The notes: a model not told the origin generated them from the sequence alone. DNA of 64,000 bases from Arthrobacter sp. GMC3 (GCF_002929305.1 NZ_PJIO01000007.1:124001-188000); one strand, 5' to 3'; numbered from the stretch's first letter, positions 26,020 to 35,817 are shown. Translations and numbers: made by a program.

Positions 26020-26298
26020 CTAGACGGCGTCGAGGTCCGTTTCAAGCAGCTTGACCAAGGTGTCCAGGGCCGCGTCGGCACCCTCGCCCTCGGCGCGCAA
26101 CACCACCACGCTGCCGTGTTCGGCGCCCAAAGTCATCAGCGACAGGATGCTGCTGGCATCCATGGCGTCGTCGGCCGGCGCCCCGTCCATGGCAATGGTG
26201 ACTTCCACGCCGGTTTCCCCAGCCGCTTCGGCAAATAGTGAAGCGGGACGGGCGTGCAATCCGGAGCTGCTGGCGACGGTTGCTTTACGTTCTGACAT
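26020..26298 (-). CDS. ptsH: Phosphocarrier protein HPr
   Basis: A 92-residue PTS carrier. The active His15 lies in SGLHARPAS, and the regulatory-site region DASSILSLMTLG is present. It takes phosphate from enzyme I and passes it to sugar-specific EIIA domains such as that of MtlA nearby. It lies downstream of ptsI in the same direction with a 72-nt gap, the reverse of the usual ptsH-ptsI order. Confidence 0.93.
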   Translation of the reverse strand: MSERKATVASSSGLHARPASLFAEAAGETGVEVTIAMDGAPADDAMDASSILSLMTLGAEHGSVVVLRAEGEGADAALDTLVKLLETDLDAV

Positions 26299-26370
26299 GG
26301 TTCCTCCTGTGGAAGCCGTTGGTGCGATTAGCTGTGGTGCGGTGTAGCACCGGCCGGGGGCGGGTAAAAA

Positions 26371-28056
26371 TCAGAGGCCAAGCTCGGCCAGGATCGGCAA
26401 TTTTCCGCGTGCGCGGTCCCGTGCTTCGGCGGGGCTGGTGGCGCGTAGAGCCAGTGTAGCGATTTCCTGCGCCTCTTTCAGGGTCACCGTGGCCAGCACG
26501 GCGCCCACAGCGGCCAGCGACCTGGCTGTCATGGACAGCGTTGACACGCCAAGGCCAACCAGCACGACGGCGAGGGCCGGGTCCGCGGCGGCCTCGCCAC
26601 AGACCCCCACTGGTTTTCCACTGCCCTCGGCCAGCGCGCCGGCCACCGTCAGGCGGACAAGCTGGAGAACGGCCGGCTGCCACGGGTTGTTGAGCGCGGC
26701 CAGCGGCCCCAGCTGGCGGTCGGCCGCCATGGTGTACTGCGTGAGGTCGTTGGTGCCCAGGCTGGCGAATTCCACCTGGCCCAGGATTGACTCGGAGGTG
26801 ACGGCCGCGGAGGGAACCTCCACCATGACGCCGGGGGTCTTCAGTCCGGCGGCAGCGCACAGCGAGGCGAAACGGGCAGCTTCGTCGGGGGTGGAGATCA
26901 TGGGGGCCATGACCCAAACCTCGGCCGTGGCGCCGTCGGCAGCCTGTGCAATGGCGGCGAGCTGGCGTTCCAGCACCCCAGGGGAGGACATGTCCGTCCG
27001 GTAGCCGCGCACACCCAAGGCGGGGTTCGGTTCGCTCGCGTCGGTCAGGAACGGCAGCGGCTTGTCGGCGCCGGCATCGAGGGTGCGAACCACCACCTTT
27101 TTGCCGGGGAAGGCGTCAAATACACCGCGGTAGGCTTTCACCTGCTCGTCGATGGTGGGCTCGGTTTCCCGTTCCAGGAAGCAAAATTCTGTGCGCAACA
27201 AGCCCACGCCCTGGGCGCCGGCCGCCGCGGCCTTGACGGCGTCCTTGGCCCCGCCCACATTGGCCAGCAACGGGACCAGATGGCCGTCGGCCGTGGTTCC
27301 GTGCCCGTCAAAAACGGCAAGGGTTGAAGCATTTGCGGCCCAGGCAAGTGCCGCTGCGCGCTCGGAATCTCCGGGCTCGGTGGCGATAGTCCCTGCCGCG
27401 CCGTCAACATACACTTCGGTGCCGTCCGCCAGCTGGTCGACGCCGGCGGCCGCGACCACAGCGGGCAGGCCGAGGGAACGGGCGATGATGGCCGTGTGTG
27501 ACTGCGGGCCGCCGCCGGCCGTGACAAGCGCAATCACCTTGACCGGGTCCAGTGTGGCAGTGTCGGCGGGGGCCAGGTCCTCGGCGATGAGGATGAAGGG
27601 GGTGGCCGAGGACGGGATGCCGGGGGCCGGCACGCCCCGCAGGGACGCCACGATCCGGGCGCGGACATCGAGCACGTCGGTGGCGCGTTCGGCCATATAT
27701 CCGCCCAGGTTCACCAGCATGGCGGCCACTGCTTCGGCCGCTTCCCAGACCGCACGTTCCGCGGAGGATCCGGCGTTGATTAGCTTGATGGAGGCCTTGA
27801 TGAGCATGGGGTCTGTTGCCATGAGCGCGGTTGCCTCCAGAACGGCCTTCGCATCGGCGCTGGCGCCGGCGGCACGTTCACGCAGCTGGGACTGGACAGC
27901 CTTGGCGGCCACCCGAAGCGCGTCCGCTGCTTCTTCGGCGCTTGTGCCCGGGGCCAATTTATCCCCGGTGGGCGGTTCGGCCAGTGGCCGCGGCATCTGC
28001 CGGATGGTTCCAACGATTCGACCGGGGCTGACGCCAACTCCTGGGAAATTCTGCAT
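26371..28056 (-). CDS. ptsI: PTS enzyme I (phosphoenolpyruvate-protein phosphotransferase)
   Basis: A 561-residue enzyme that moves phosphate from PEP to HPr. The phosphohistidine is His187 in GGGPQSHTAIIARSLGLPAVV. The PEP-binding barrel shows GVGLLRTEFCFLERE, GVRGYRTDM, FASLGTNDLTQYTMAADR and the catalytic Cys region GKPVGVCGEAAADP. It is divergent from a TetR regulator. RBS GAGGA precedes the start. Confidence 0.94.
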   Translation of the reverse strand: MQNFPGVGVSPGRIVGTIRQMPRPLAEPPTGDKLAPGTSAEEAADALRVAAKAVQSQLRERAAGASADAKAVLEATALMATDPMLIKASIKLINAGSSAERAVWEAAEAVAAMLVNLGGYMAERATDVLDVRARIVASLRGVPAPGIPSSATPFILIAEDLAPADTATLDPVKVIALVTAGGGPQSHTAIIARSLGLPAVVAAAGVDQLADGTEVYVDGAAGTIATEPGDSERAAALAWAANASTLAVFDGHGTTADGHLVPLLANVGGAKDAVKAAAAGAQGVGLLRTEFCFLERETEPTIDEQVKAYRGVFDAFPGKKVVVRTLDAGADKPLPFLTDASEPNPALGVRGYRTDMSSPGVLERQLAAIAQAADGATAEVWVMAPMISTPDEAARFASLCAAAGLKTPGVMVEVPSAAVTSESILGQVEFASLGTNDLTQYTMAADRQLGPLAALNNPWQPAVLQLVRLTVAGALAEGSGKPVGVCGEAAADPALAVVLVGLGVSTLSMTARSLAAVGAVLATVTLKEAQEIATLALRATSPAEARDRARGKLPILAELGL

Positions 28057-28173
28057 TGAAAGTCCTCAATTCCTGTGTCTGGCCGCGGCGCCTGCCGACG
28101 GGCTTCAGTGCCAATCGGTGGGTGCCCCGCGGATGCGGGGGTGTACTAAAACTACATCCTGTGATTTGCTTCA

Positions 28174-28188
28174 TATAGCATTGCTATA
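28174..28188. promoter_or_regulatory. Perfect 15-nt palindrome in the ptsI/tetR divergent promoter
   Basis: TATAGCATTGCTATA is symmetric around 28181. It lies 18 nt before the TetR-family start codon and in the only gap (28057-28206) shared with ptsI, so it is a good candidate operator for that regulator. Confidence 0.55.
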
Positions 28189-28206
28189 GATGCTAGGGTA
28201 GCAGTC

Positions 28207-28929
28207 ATGAACATCGACAGCCAGCTTCCACCCAAAGCCAGGCTCTTAAAGGCCGCCGCCGAATTGCTGGCCAATTCAGCGGGCGGGCCCGTCTCAACTC
28301 GGCAAATCACCGAGTTGGCTGGAGTGACTGCTCCCACGTTGTACCACCACTTTGGCGACAAGGAAGGGCTCTTCAACGCGGTCATCGACGTCGGCTTTGA
28401 AGAGTATGTGGCCGGCGAACACAACTTTGTACCGAGCGGCAAGCCGCTACAGGATGTCCGCCAGATCTGGGACAACCACCTGAAGTTCGGTTTGGATAAT
28501 CCGCAACTGTATTCGGTGATGTTTGGCAATATCCGCCCCGAAAGCCGCCCCCCACGGGTTTCCGAGGCTGAGGGCTTTATGGAGGAAATGTTGGAGAAGG
28601 CGGCCGCGGCCGGCCAACTCTGCGTCTCACCCTCGGAGGCTGCCCGCAGCATTCTGGCAGCCAATGTCGGTGTCACCTTGATGCTCATTGCCGAACCGGC
28701 AGCGGAGCGGAATTTTGATTTATCCGACATGACAAGAGAAGCCGTCATCTCAGCCGTCTCCTCGGAGATGGAGCTGAGTACGTCGGCGACACCCGTGGGT
28801 GCGTCGTCGGTGGTGGTGGCGGCTATCGCCCTCAACGCCGCACTTGAATCCTCCCGCCCGGAGCAACTCTCAACCACCGAGTTGAAGATGTTCCTGGAGT
28901 GGCTGGACCGAATCGCCAAAACTTCATGA
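28207..28929 (+). CDS. TetR-family transcriptional regulator
   Basis: A 240-residue regulator. The HTH is at about residues 30-55 (VSTRQITELAGVTAPTLYHHFGDKEGLFNAV). The C-terminal ligand domain is unassigned. It lies between divergent ptsI-ptsH and downstream mtlA-mtlD (55-nt gap), so it may coordinate general PTS and mannitol genes. Mannitol operons of other bacteria more often use MtlR, so TetR control would be a variant. That link is inference from position. Confidence 0.88.
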   Translation: MNIDSQLPPKARLLKAAAELLANSAGGPVSTRQITELAGVTAPTLYHHFGDKEGLFNAVIDVGFEEYVAGEHNFVPSGKPLQDVRQIWDNHLKFGLDNPQLYSVMFGNIRPESRPPRVSEAEGFMEEMLEKAAAAGQLCVSPSEAARSILAANVGVTLMLIAEPAAERNFDLSDMTREAVISAVSSEMELSTSATPVGASSVVVAAIALNAALESSRPEQLSTTELKMFLEWLDRIAKTS

Positions 28930-28983
28930 ATCACAAGCAGCTTTCCCCGCATAGGCGCGGGACTCACGGTTAGGACAAAGACA

Positions 28984-30900
28984 ATGGCAACACCATCAGT
29001 GGCCGCCCCTAAGGGCGGTGTGAGAGTTGGGGTGCAGAAATTTGGCACCTTCCTCTCCGGCATGATCATGCCCAACATTGGGGCATTCATTGCCTGGGGC
29101 CTCATCACGGCCCTGTTCATCCCTGCGGGGTTCTTCCCCAATGCTGCCCTGGGCGCCATGGTCACCCCCATGATCACCTACCTTTTGCCCCTGCTGATCG
29201 GCTACACCGGCGGCAAGATGGTCTACGGGGTTCGTGGCGGCGTGGTGGGTGCCGTGGCAACCATGGGTGTGATTGTTGGCACCGACATCCCCATGTTCAT
29301 CGGCGCCATGATCTTGGGCCCGCTGACGGCCTGGATCATGAAGAAGCTGGACAAGGCCTGGGAAGGCCGGATCAAGCCTGGCTTTGAAATGCTCATTGAC
29401 AACTTCTCCGCGGGCATCCTGGCGGGCATCATGGCCGTGGTGGGCCTGCTGCTTGTGGGCCCGGTGGTGCTGGCGTTCAGCACGGCGGCCGGCAAGGCGG
29501 TTGAATTTCTGGTCAACCACGGCTTGCTGCCGCTGACAAGTATCTTCATTGAACCGGCCAAGGTGTTGTTCCTGAACAATGCCATCAACCACGGGATCCT
29601 GACCCCGCTGGGCACCGAGCAGGCGCTCGCCAATGGCAAGTCCATCCTGTTCCTGCTCGAGGCGAATCCGGGCCCGGGTCTGGGCCTGCTGCTCGCGTAC
29701 TCCTTCTTCGGCAGGGGCCTGGCCAAGGCTTCCGCCCCCGGTGCCGCTGTCATCCAGTTCCTGGGTGGCATCCACGAGATCTACTTCCCGTACATCCTGA
29801 TGAAGCCGGTCATGATCCTGGCAACCATCGGCGGAGGTATGACGGGCATTTTCATGCTGGTCATCACCAATTCCGGCCTGGTGGCCCCGGCCGCCCCCGG
29901 CAGCATCTTCGCGGTGTTTGCCATGTCGTCCAGGGATAGTTACTTCGGTGTTGCACTGTCCGTGACGGCGGCAGCAGCGGTCTCCTTCCTGATCGGCTCC
30001 TTCATCCTGAAAATCAGCCCAATCGCCGAGGACAGCGACGGCCTGGGCGATGCCACGGCCAAGATGGAGGCGCTGAAGGGCAAGAAGAGCTCGGTCGCGT
30101 TTGCACTGGCCGGAGCCGGCACGTCTGGCCCCATCAGCACCGTCGTCTTTGCCTGCGACGCCGGCATGGGTTCCAGCGCCATGGGCGCGTCGGTGCTGCG
30201 CAATATGATCAAGAAGGCCGGGTTCCCGAACGTCAAGGTCACCAACTCTGCCATCTCGAACCTGACTGACACGTACGACGTCGTCGTGACCCACCAGGAC
30301 CTGGCCGCCCGCGCCGCCCCGGTAACGGCCAGCGCCGTCCACGTCTCCGTGGACAACTTCATGAACAGCCCCCGCTATGAGGAGATTGTGGAGTTGGTAC
30401 GTGCCAGCAACTCGGCTCCCGAGCCCGGCGCCACGCCTGCTGTCCCGGCGGAGGAAGAGGCCGTGGGCAGCAACATCCTGGCCCGCGAGAGTGTGATCCT
30501 GCACGGCACCGCCACCACCCGCGACGGTGCAATTGACGAGGCCGGGGCACTCCTGCTGGCCCGTGGCGCCGTGAATGCCGTCTACGTCAAGGCCATGCAC
30601 GAGCGCGAGGAATCGGTGTCCACCTACATGGGCAATTTCCTGGCCATCCCGCACGGCACCAACGAGGCCAAGGGCAACATCACCAGCTCGGCCGTCTCGA
30701 TCATCCACTACCCGAACGGCATCGACTGGAACGGCAAACCCGTGAAGTTCGTGGTGGGCGTGGCCGGTGTGAACAACGAGCACTTGGCCATCCTGTCCTC
30801 GATCGCCCGCGTCTTCACCGACAAGGCACAGGTGGCACGGCTGGAAAGTGCGACCACTGTGGATGAAGTTCTGGACATCTTTGGAAAGGTCAACGCATAG
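28984..30900 (+). CDS. mtlA: Mannitol-specific PTS enzyme IICBA
   Basis: A 638-residue mannitol transporter and kinase in one chain. EIIC, about residues 20-350, is membranous with FLGGIHEIYFPYILMKP. EIIB has Cys391 in VVFACDAGMGSSAMGA. EIIA has His557 in AIPHGTNEAK. It takes in mannitol and yields mannitol-1-phosphate for MtlD, whose start codon directly abuts this stop. Confidence 0.95.
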   Translation: MATPSVAAPKGGVRVGVQKFGTFLSGMIMPNIGAFIAWGLITALFIPAGFFPNAALGAMVTPMITYLLPLLIGYTGGKMVYGVRGGVVGAVATMGVIVGTDIPMFIGAMILGPLTAWIMKKLDKAWEGRIKPGFEMLIDNFSAGILAGIMAVVGLLLVGPVVLAFSTAAGKAVEFLVNHGLLPLTSIFIEPAKVLFLNNAINHGILTPLGTEQALANGKSILFLLEANPGPGLGLLLAYSFFGRGLAKASAPGAAVIQFLGGIHEIYFPYILMKPVMILATIGGGMTGIFMLVITNSGLVAPAAPGSIFAVFAMSSRDSYFGVALSVTAAAAVSFLIGSFILKISPIAEDSDGLGDATAKMEALKGKKSSVAFALAGAGTSGPISTVVFACDAGMGSSAMGASVLRNMIKKAGFPNVKVTNSAISNLTDTYDVVVTHQDLAARAAPVTASAVHVSVDNFMNSPRYEEIVELVRASNSAPEPGATPAVPAEEEAVGSNILARESVILHGTATTRDGAIDEAGALLLARGAVNAVYVKAMHEREESVSTYMGNFLAIPHGTNEAKGNITSSAVSIIHYPNGIDWNGKPVKFVVGVAGVNNEHLAILSSIARVFTDKAQVARLESATTVDEVLDIFGKVNA

Positions 30901-32057
30901 TGAAAACAATTCATTTTGGTGCCGGCAACATCGGCCGCGGATTTGTTGGGCTGCTGCTCCACAAAGCCGGCTATGAGGTGGTCTTTGCCGACGTCGCCGA
31001 GGCTCTCATCAACGAATTGGCAGCCGCAGACAGCTACAACGTCCACGAGGTGGGTGATACCCCGGCCGTGCACACCGTGAACAATTTCCGTGCGCTGAAC
31101 TCGGCCGCCGCTCCCGACGCCGTTGTGGCGGAAATTGCGACGGCGGACATGGTCACCACCGCGGTGGGACCAAACATCCTGAAGTTCGTGGCCCCACTGA
31201 TTGCCCGAGGCATCGCAGCCCGGTCCGCCGAGCTAGCCCCGTTGCAGGTCATGGCGTGCGAGAACGCAATCAACGCCACCGACATCCTGGAGGCAGCCAT
31301 CCGCGCCGACGACGCGGTGGACTCCGCCGATGTTGATGTGCGGGCCGTCTTTGCCAACACGGCGGTGGACCGGATTGTGCCTAACCAGGCACCGGGCCAG
31401 GGCCTGGATGTCACGGTGGAGACGTTCTTTGAATGGGTCATCGACAAGACCCCGTTCAACGGCGGTGAGCCCACCATCGGAGGAGCCACCTTCGTGGACG
31501 ACCTTGCCCCTTACATCGAGCGAAAGCTGTTCACGGTCAACACTGGACACGCTGCCACGGCCTACTTTGGCTATGCGGCCGGGATTGAAAAGATCTCGGA
31601 TGCCATGGCGGACCCCGGCGTGAAAGCCCAGGTGCGGGCGGTGCTGGAGGAAACCAAGGGACTGCTGGTGAAGAAGCACGAGTTTGGCGAGGCGGAGCAG
31701 GAAGCCTACGTCCAAAAAATCCTGGTGCGGTTTTCCAACGAATACCTGCCCGACACGGTGGCACGTGTGGGACGGGCGCCGATGCGTAAGCTCAGCCGCC
31801 ACGAGCGGTTCATCGGGCCGGCAGCGGAACTGGCCGAAAACGGCGTCGAGCCTGTCGCATTGCTGCAGGCTGTTGGCGCGGCGCTGAGGTTCAGCGCCGC
31901 GGGCGATGCCGAGGTGGCCGAGTTGGCCGAAATTCTCGGCTCCCACACGGCCCACGACGCCACGGTGCGGATCACCGGATTGGCGCCGGAGCATGCGCTG
32001 TTCCCGGCAGTTCGCGACGTGGTCGAGACCGCAAAGGCCGCGGCCGCAGCAAAATAG
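30900..32057 (+). CDS. mtlD: Mannitol-1-phosphate 5-dehydrogenase
   Basis: A 385-residue NAD-dependent enzyme converting mannitol-1-phosphate to fructose-6-phosphate. N-terminal IHFGAGNIGRGFVGLLL binds NAD. Catalytic-domain stretches NTGHAATAYFGY and KLSRHERFIGPA are characteristic. GTG start overlapping the mtlA stop by one base. Followed by a long hairpin. Confidence 0.95.
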   Translation: MKTIHFGAGNIGRGFVGLLLHKAGYEVVFADVAEALINELAAADSYNVHEVGDTPAVHTVNNFRALNSAAAPDAVVAEIATADMVTTAVGPNILKFVAPLIARGIAARSAELAPLQVMACENAINATDILEAAIRADDAVDSADVDVRAVFANTAVDRIVPNQAPGQGLDVTVETFFEWVIDKTPFNGGEPTIGGATFVDDLAPYIERKLFTVNTGHAATAYFGYAAGIEKISDAMADPGVKAQVRAVLEETKGLLVKKHEFGEAEQEAYVQKILVRFSNEYLPDTVARVGRAPMRKLSRHERFIGPAAELAENGVEPVALLQAVGAALRFSAAGDAEVAELAEILGSHTAHDATVRITGLAPEHALFPAVRDVVETAKAAAAAK

Positions 32058-32072
32058 GCGCGAAACCTTGAA

Positions 32073-32132
32073 AACGGGGTCAACTCGCGAGAACGGTGGT
32101 TTAACACACCGGTCTCGCGAGTTGACCCCGTT
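32073..32132. terminator. Long perfect hairpin after mtlD
   Basis: The arms 32073-32092 (AACGGGGTCAACTCGCGAGA) and 32113-32132 are exact 20-nt reverse complements, extended inside by five more pairs. It lies 15 nt after mtlD and 80 nt before poxB. The inner AACTCGCG resembles the symmetric core of the 107-bp repeats. Confidence 0.8.
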
Positions 32133-32212
32133 GTGAGTGACCGCACCAAGGGCACGGGGATATATTGGGCCTAACCGCCTGCGAGCCTCATCCAACCACT
32201 AGGGAGCCAGTC

Positions 32213-33961
32213 ATGGCCAAGGAACTTGCCAGCCAACTCATCGAGCAATTGCAGGCGGCCGGAGTCCGGCGCATCTACGGGATTGTGGGGGACAGCCTGA
32301 ATCCGCTGGTCGATGCCGTGCGGAAAACCGGCGGTTCCAGCAAGGGCGGGATCGACTGGATCCACGTCCGCCACGAGGAAGCAGCCGCCTTTGCCGCCGG
32401 GGCCGAAGCCCAGCTGACGGGCGAACTCGCCGTGTGTGCCGGATCCTGCGGGCCCGGAAACCTGCACCTGATGAACGGCCTCTACGACGCCAATCGGAGC
32501 GGCGCGCCCGTCCTGGCCATCGCCTCCCACATTCCCAGCAAGCAGATCGGCAGCGGCTTCTTCCAGGAGACCCACCCGGACAGGCTATTTGAAGAATGCT
32601 CGGTGTACTCCGAGCTGATCAGCACCTCCGACCAGGCTCCGCGGGTCCTCCACAACGCGATACAACATGCCGTGGGGTTGCGCGGGGTGGCGGTGGTGAC
32701 CCTGCCAGGTGACGTGGCCAGCCTGCCCGCCTCGGCGCCGTCGCCCATGGCCCGCCCAGTGCGCCCGGCCACTCTAGTGCCCGACGCCGAAAGTGTCAGG
32801 GAACTCGCAGCAGCCATCAACAGCGCGGACAAGGTGGCCATCTTTGCCGGCGCCGGTGTGCAGGGCGCCCACGACGAGGTGGTGGCCCTTGCCGAGAAGA
32901 TCAAGGCGCCCATCGGGCACAGCCTGCGCGGCAAGGATTTCATCCAGTACGGGAACCCCTACGACATTGGCATGACGGGTTTGCTGGGCTACGGGGCGGC
33001 GGCGGAAGGAATAGCCGACGCCGATTTGCTGATCCTGCTGGGCACGGACTTCCCGTATGACCAATTCCTGCCCGGGACACGCACCGCCCAGGTGGACAGG
33101 GCGCCGGAACATTTGGGGCGCCGAACCGATGTGGACATTGCGGTCCATGGCGACGTCCTGCCCACCATCGCGGCTTTGCTGCCGTTGGTCGAGGCCAAAC
33201 AGAACGCCAAGTTCCTTGATGCGATCCTGAAAAAGCATGACCGACTTATGAACAAGGCCGTGGGCGCCTACACGCGCAAGGCCGACAAGCTGGTGCCCAT
33301 CCATCCGGAATACGCGGCGTCATTGCTCGATGAGATCGCCGCGGATGACGCCATCTTCACGGCGGACACCGGCATGTGCAATGTGTGGACGGCCCGGTAC
33401 ATCAACCCCTTGGGCACCCGGCGGCTGATCGGTTCCTACCTCCACGGTTCCATGGCGAACGCCCTGCCCCAGGCCATCGGGGTCCAATCGGCGTTCCCGG
33501 ACCGGCAGGTGATCTCCGTCTCCGGCGATGGCGGCCTGTCCATGTTGCTGGGAGAACTGATCACGGCGGCGGCGCACAAGCTGCCCCTCAACGTGGTGGT
33601 TTTCAACAACTCCACCCTCGGCATGGTGAAGTTGGAGATGCTGGTGGACGGTTTGCAGGACTTTGGCGTGGACGTCCCGGACGTCAACTATGCCGCCGTC
33701 GCCGCCGCACTGGGCTTCCACTCCGTGCGAGTCACCGATCCTGCCAACATTGCCGACGCCTACCGGGCCGCCTTCGCCCACAACGGCCCCTCATTGGTGG
33801 AATTGGTCACCGATCCTCAGGCGTTGTCCATCCCGCCCAAACTGAAGAGCGGGCAAGTGATCGGCTTCGCCACGGCCATGTCCAAGATCGTGTTGAATAA
33901 AGGTGCTGGCGAAGTGGTCAGCATGGCGCGTTCGAACCTACGCAACATCCCCCGCGGCTAA
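32213..33961 (+). CDS. poxB: Pyruvate dehydrogenase (quinone) / pyruvate oxidase
   Basis: A 582-residue ThDP- and FAD-dependent enzyme decarboxylating pyruvate to acetate and CO2, passing electrons to quinone. The N-terminal ThDP domain shows YGIVGDSLNPLVDA and VRHEEAAAFAAGAEAQLTG. The C-terminal ThDP motif is SGDGGLSMLLGELITAA...NNSTLGMVKLE. I use ATG 32213, with AGGGAG 7 nt upstream, not the TTG at 32165. The last residues may bind the membrane as in E. coli PoxB, but that is not obvious here. Confidence 0.93.
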   Translation: MAKELASQLIEQLQAAGVRRIYGIVGDSLNPLVDAVRKTGGSSKGGIDWIHVRHEEAAAFAAGAEAQLTGELAVCAGSCGPGNLHLMNGLYDANRSGAPVLAIASHIPSKQIGSGFFQETHPDRLFEECSVYSELISTSDQAPRVLHNAIQHAVGLRGVAVVTLPGDVASLPASAPSPMARPVRPATLVPDAESVRELAAAINSADKVAIFAGAGVQGAHDEVVALAEKIKAPIGHSLRGKDFIQYGNPYDIGMTGLLGYGAAAEGIADADLLILLGTDFPYDQFLPGTRTAQVDRAPEHLGRRTDVDIAVHGDVLPTIAALLPLVEAKQNAKFLDAILKKHDRLMNKAVGAYTRKADKLVPIHPEYAASLLDEIAADDAIFTADTGMCNVWTARYINPLGTRRLIGSYLHGSMANALPQAIGVQSAFPDRQVISVSGDGGLSMLLGELITAAAHKLPLNVVVFNNSTLGMVKLEMLVDGLQDFGVDVPDVNYAAVAAALGFHSVRVTDPANIADAYRAAFAHNGPSLVELVTDPQALSIPPKLKSGQVIGFATAMSKIVLNKGAGEVVSMARSNLRNIPRG

Positions 33962-33989
33962 CTTTCCGCCCACGAAAGGACTCCTTACG

Positions 33990-34382
33990 ATGCTCACCAC
34001 GGCCCTGATTTTTGCGGCACTTGCCGCCCTGGTCCACGTCTACATCTTCGTGCTCGAATCGCTGCGCTGGACGGCCCCTGCCACCCGCAAGACCTTCGGA
34101 ACCACCGCCGCCGAGGCCGAATCAACCAAGGACCTTGCCTTCAACCAGGGGTTTTACAACTTGTTCCTTGCCGTAGTTGCGGTGGCTGGCATCATTGCCG
34201 CGGCCTCCGGCCACCACGGCGTAGGGGCCGCCTTGGTCCTGGCCGGTGCCGGCTCCATGCTCGCTGCCGGGTTGGTGCTACTGATCTCCTCGCCCAGCAA
34301 GGCCAAAGCGGCACTGGTGCAGGCGGCGTTCCCGCTGCTCGCCGTCGTCTTCGCCGTGGTGTGGCTGATTTCTGGCCATTGA
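33990..34382 (+). CDS. DUF1304-family membrane protein
   Basis: A 130-residue protein with four hydrophobic helices. FNQGFYNLFLAVVAV and the opening VHVYIFVLESLRW are typical of the DUF1304 family (small integral membrane proteins of unknown function). ATG 33990 follows AAAGGA (33975-33980); the longer frame to 33903 would run inside poxB. Confidence 0.85.
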   Translation: MLTTALIFAALAALVHVYIFVLESLRWTAPATRKTFGTTAAEAESTKDLAFNQGFYNLFLAVVAVAGIIAAASGHHGVGAALVLAGAGSMLAAGLVLLISSPSKAKAALVQAAFPLLAVVFAVVWLISGH

Positions 34383-34425
34383 ATTGCACGCCCAACGGGC
34401 ATAGCGTGGAAGGACATCCGAGGGG

Positions 34426-34626
34426 GTGGCCGAAGTGGAAATTCATCTGTGGTGGCTTGAGCTGGACCTGCCGGCCAAGCAGTGGCTACGCGAAAATGTG
34501 GGCGCCGGTACTGTGCCCGATCACGTGTTGGCGGCCGTGCTGGCTGCCGGAGGCGAGGTGGTTGGCGGGACGCTGACCGAGCGCGAATGGGGCTTCATTG
34601 AAACCCAGTCGGAGTTTGTGGACTAG
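34426..34626 (+). CDS. Small hypothetical protein
   Basis: A 66-residue acidic protein from GTG 34426, with the purine-rich GGACATCCGAGGGGG before it. No membrane segment or known domain (WWLELDLPAKQWL, then a short Ala/Gly part and EREWGFIETQSEF). It fills a space between DUF1304 and the convergent YdcF gene. I do not recognise it. Confidence 0.5.
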   Translation: MAEVEIHLWWLELDLPAKQWLRENVGAGTVPDHVLAAVLAAGGEVVGGTLTEREWGFIETQSEFVD

Positions 34627-34649
34627 GCGTGCGGAGAAGCAGCACGCCT

Positions 34650-35660
34650 CTACTGTGATGAGATCAGCAACGCCACCGTCAACAACGCAGTAATGCCCAC
34701 AAATGGCAGGCACATCACTACGTGGAGCTTCCTGTGCTCCACCAAGATGGCCACGTACTCACGCAGAAAGGCGCTGGGCAAGAAGTAGTGGGCAGTGGGT
34801 GACCCCACCACTTGGGCGTCAAGGCCCACCTTCCTGGACAGGAGCGCCGCACGCAACACGTGGTAGTTGCTGGTGACCACCAACAGTGGACCACGGCGGC
34901 CATGTGTTGCGGCCACGACGGCGGAAAATCTCAGGTTTTGTTCGGTGTTCGCGGCCCGTGTCTCAGCGGCAACATCTTGCTGTGGAACCCCTTGGGCCAG
35001 CAGATACTCGGCCATGGCCTCACCCTCTGAACACGATTCTCCAGGACCTCGACCTCCCGAGGGAATCAGAAGGGGTGGCACGTCAGCGGGCGCCTTCCCA
35101 TAAACTTCCAGGCCTTTGTCCAAACGGGAACGCAGCAACGGCGGAACCTTTCCGCCCATGACCTGCGAACCCAGAATCACAACTACATCCGGGCTGATGC
35201 TGTATCGCATCCGCCCATAGGCCACCGCGTATGCCAGGAAAATCACAAAGACCACACCGAAATAGCTGCAGAGAAAGAATAGGAGCGCGGCAAATCCAAT
35301 GGCTAAGGGGTCCCGGGTGGCAAGCAACAGCCCTGCCATGACAGGCAAGGCCAACAGCGCCACACCTGCCACCATTGAAAGCAGATTCCCCACGCCGCGG
35401 CTCTCATGACGGAGCATGGTGACACCGTTGGCGATCAGGAAGCCAGCCAGCACCACCACGGCCAGGGGTGTCAGGGCAATGAAACCCAGCACCGCCCAGT
35501 CAAACCAGGGAAAAGCGTCGGCGAGGATTCGGGAGACGCCCAGAAGCCCAAACCAGAACGCGGCAACCAGCACGATCCCGTTGCGCAGCATGCGCGGATC
35601 CTTGCGGCGCAAGTAGACGTAGATGCCGCCAAGGGCTGCGGCCAGCAAAAGGGAAGTCAC
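34650..35660 (-). CDS. YdcF/SanA-like membrane protein (DUF218)
   Basis: A 336-residue protein. Four or five membrane helices fill the N-terminal 150 residues. Then comes the DUF218 domain (VVILGSQVMGGKVPPLLRSRLDKG, PLLIPSGGRGPGESCSEGEAMAEYL, ETRAANTEQNLRFSA, VTSNYHVLRAALLS), ending with another helix. DUF218 proteins such as SanA, ElyC and YdcF are linked to envelope integrity, but no reaction is established. Confidence 0.88.
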   Translation of the reverse strand: MTSLLLAAALGGIYVYLRRKDPRMLRNGIVLVAAFWFGLLGVSRILADAFPWFDWAVLGFIALTPLAVVVLAGFLIANGVTMLRHESRGVGNLLSMVAGVALLALPVMAGLLLATRDPLAIGFAALLFFLCSYFGVVFVIFLAYAVAYGRMRYSISPDVVVILGSQVMGGKVPPLLRSRLDKGLEVYGKAPADVPPLLIPSGGRGPGESCSEGEAMAEYLLAQGVPQQDVAAETRAANTEQNLRFSAVVAATHGRRGPLLVVTSNYHVLRAALLSRKVGLDAQVVGSPTAHYFLPSAFLREYVAILVEHRKLHVVMCLPFVGITALLTVALLISSQ

Positions 35661-35692
35661 GGGTCCCAGCCTAGGCGAGAGCCCCGTGACCG

Positions 35693-35736
35693 GTGAGATA
35701 TGGCGACTCTGGGGGCGCTAAGCCGCCATACCTCAC
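35693..35736. repeat. Inverted repeat in the YdcF/rlmN intergenic region
   Basis: GTGAG-A-TATGGCG (35693-35705) pairs with CGCCATA-C-CTCAC (35724-35736) across one mismatch. It lies in the divergent gap and may be an operator or a leader hairpin. Confidence 0.4.
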
Positions 35737-35817
35737 GGTTCGCGTAAAAGGAGTTGCGAATGTGATCTTCACATCCAAGGCGGGACAGGAACGCATCCGT
35801 GGTGGAGAATGGAAAGG

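Noticed and set aside
28996..30909. Open frame of 637 codons antisense to mtlA
   Set aside because: mtlA is certain by domain content; this frame is a His/Gly/Asp-rich shadow.
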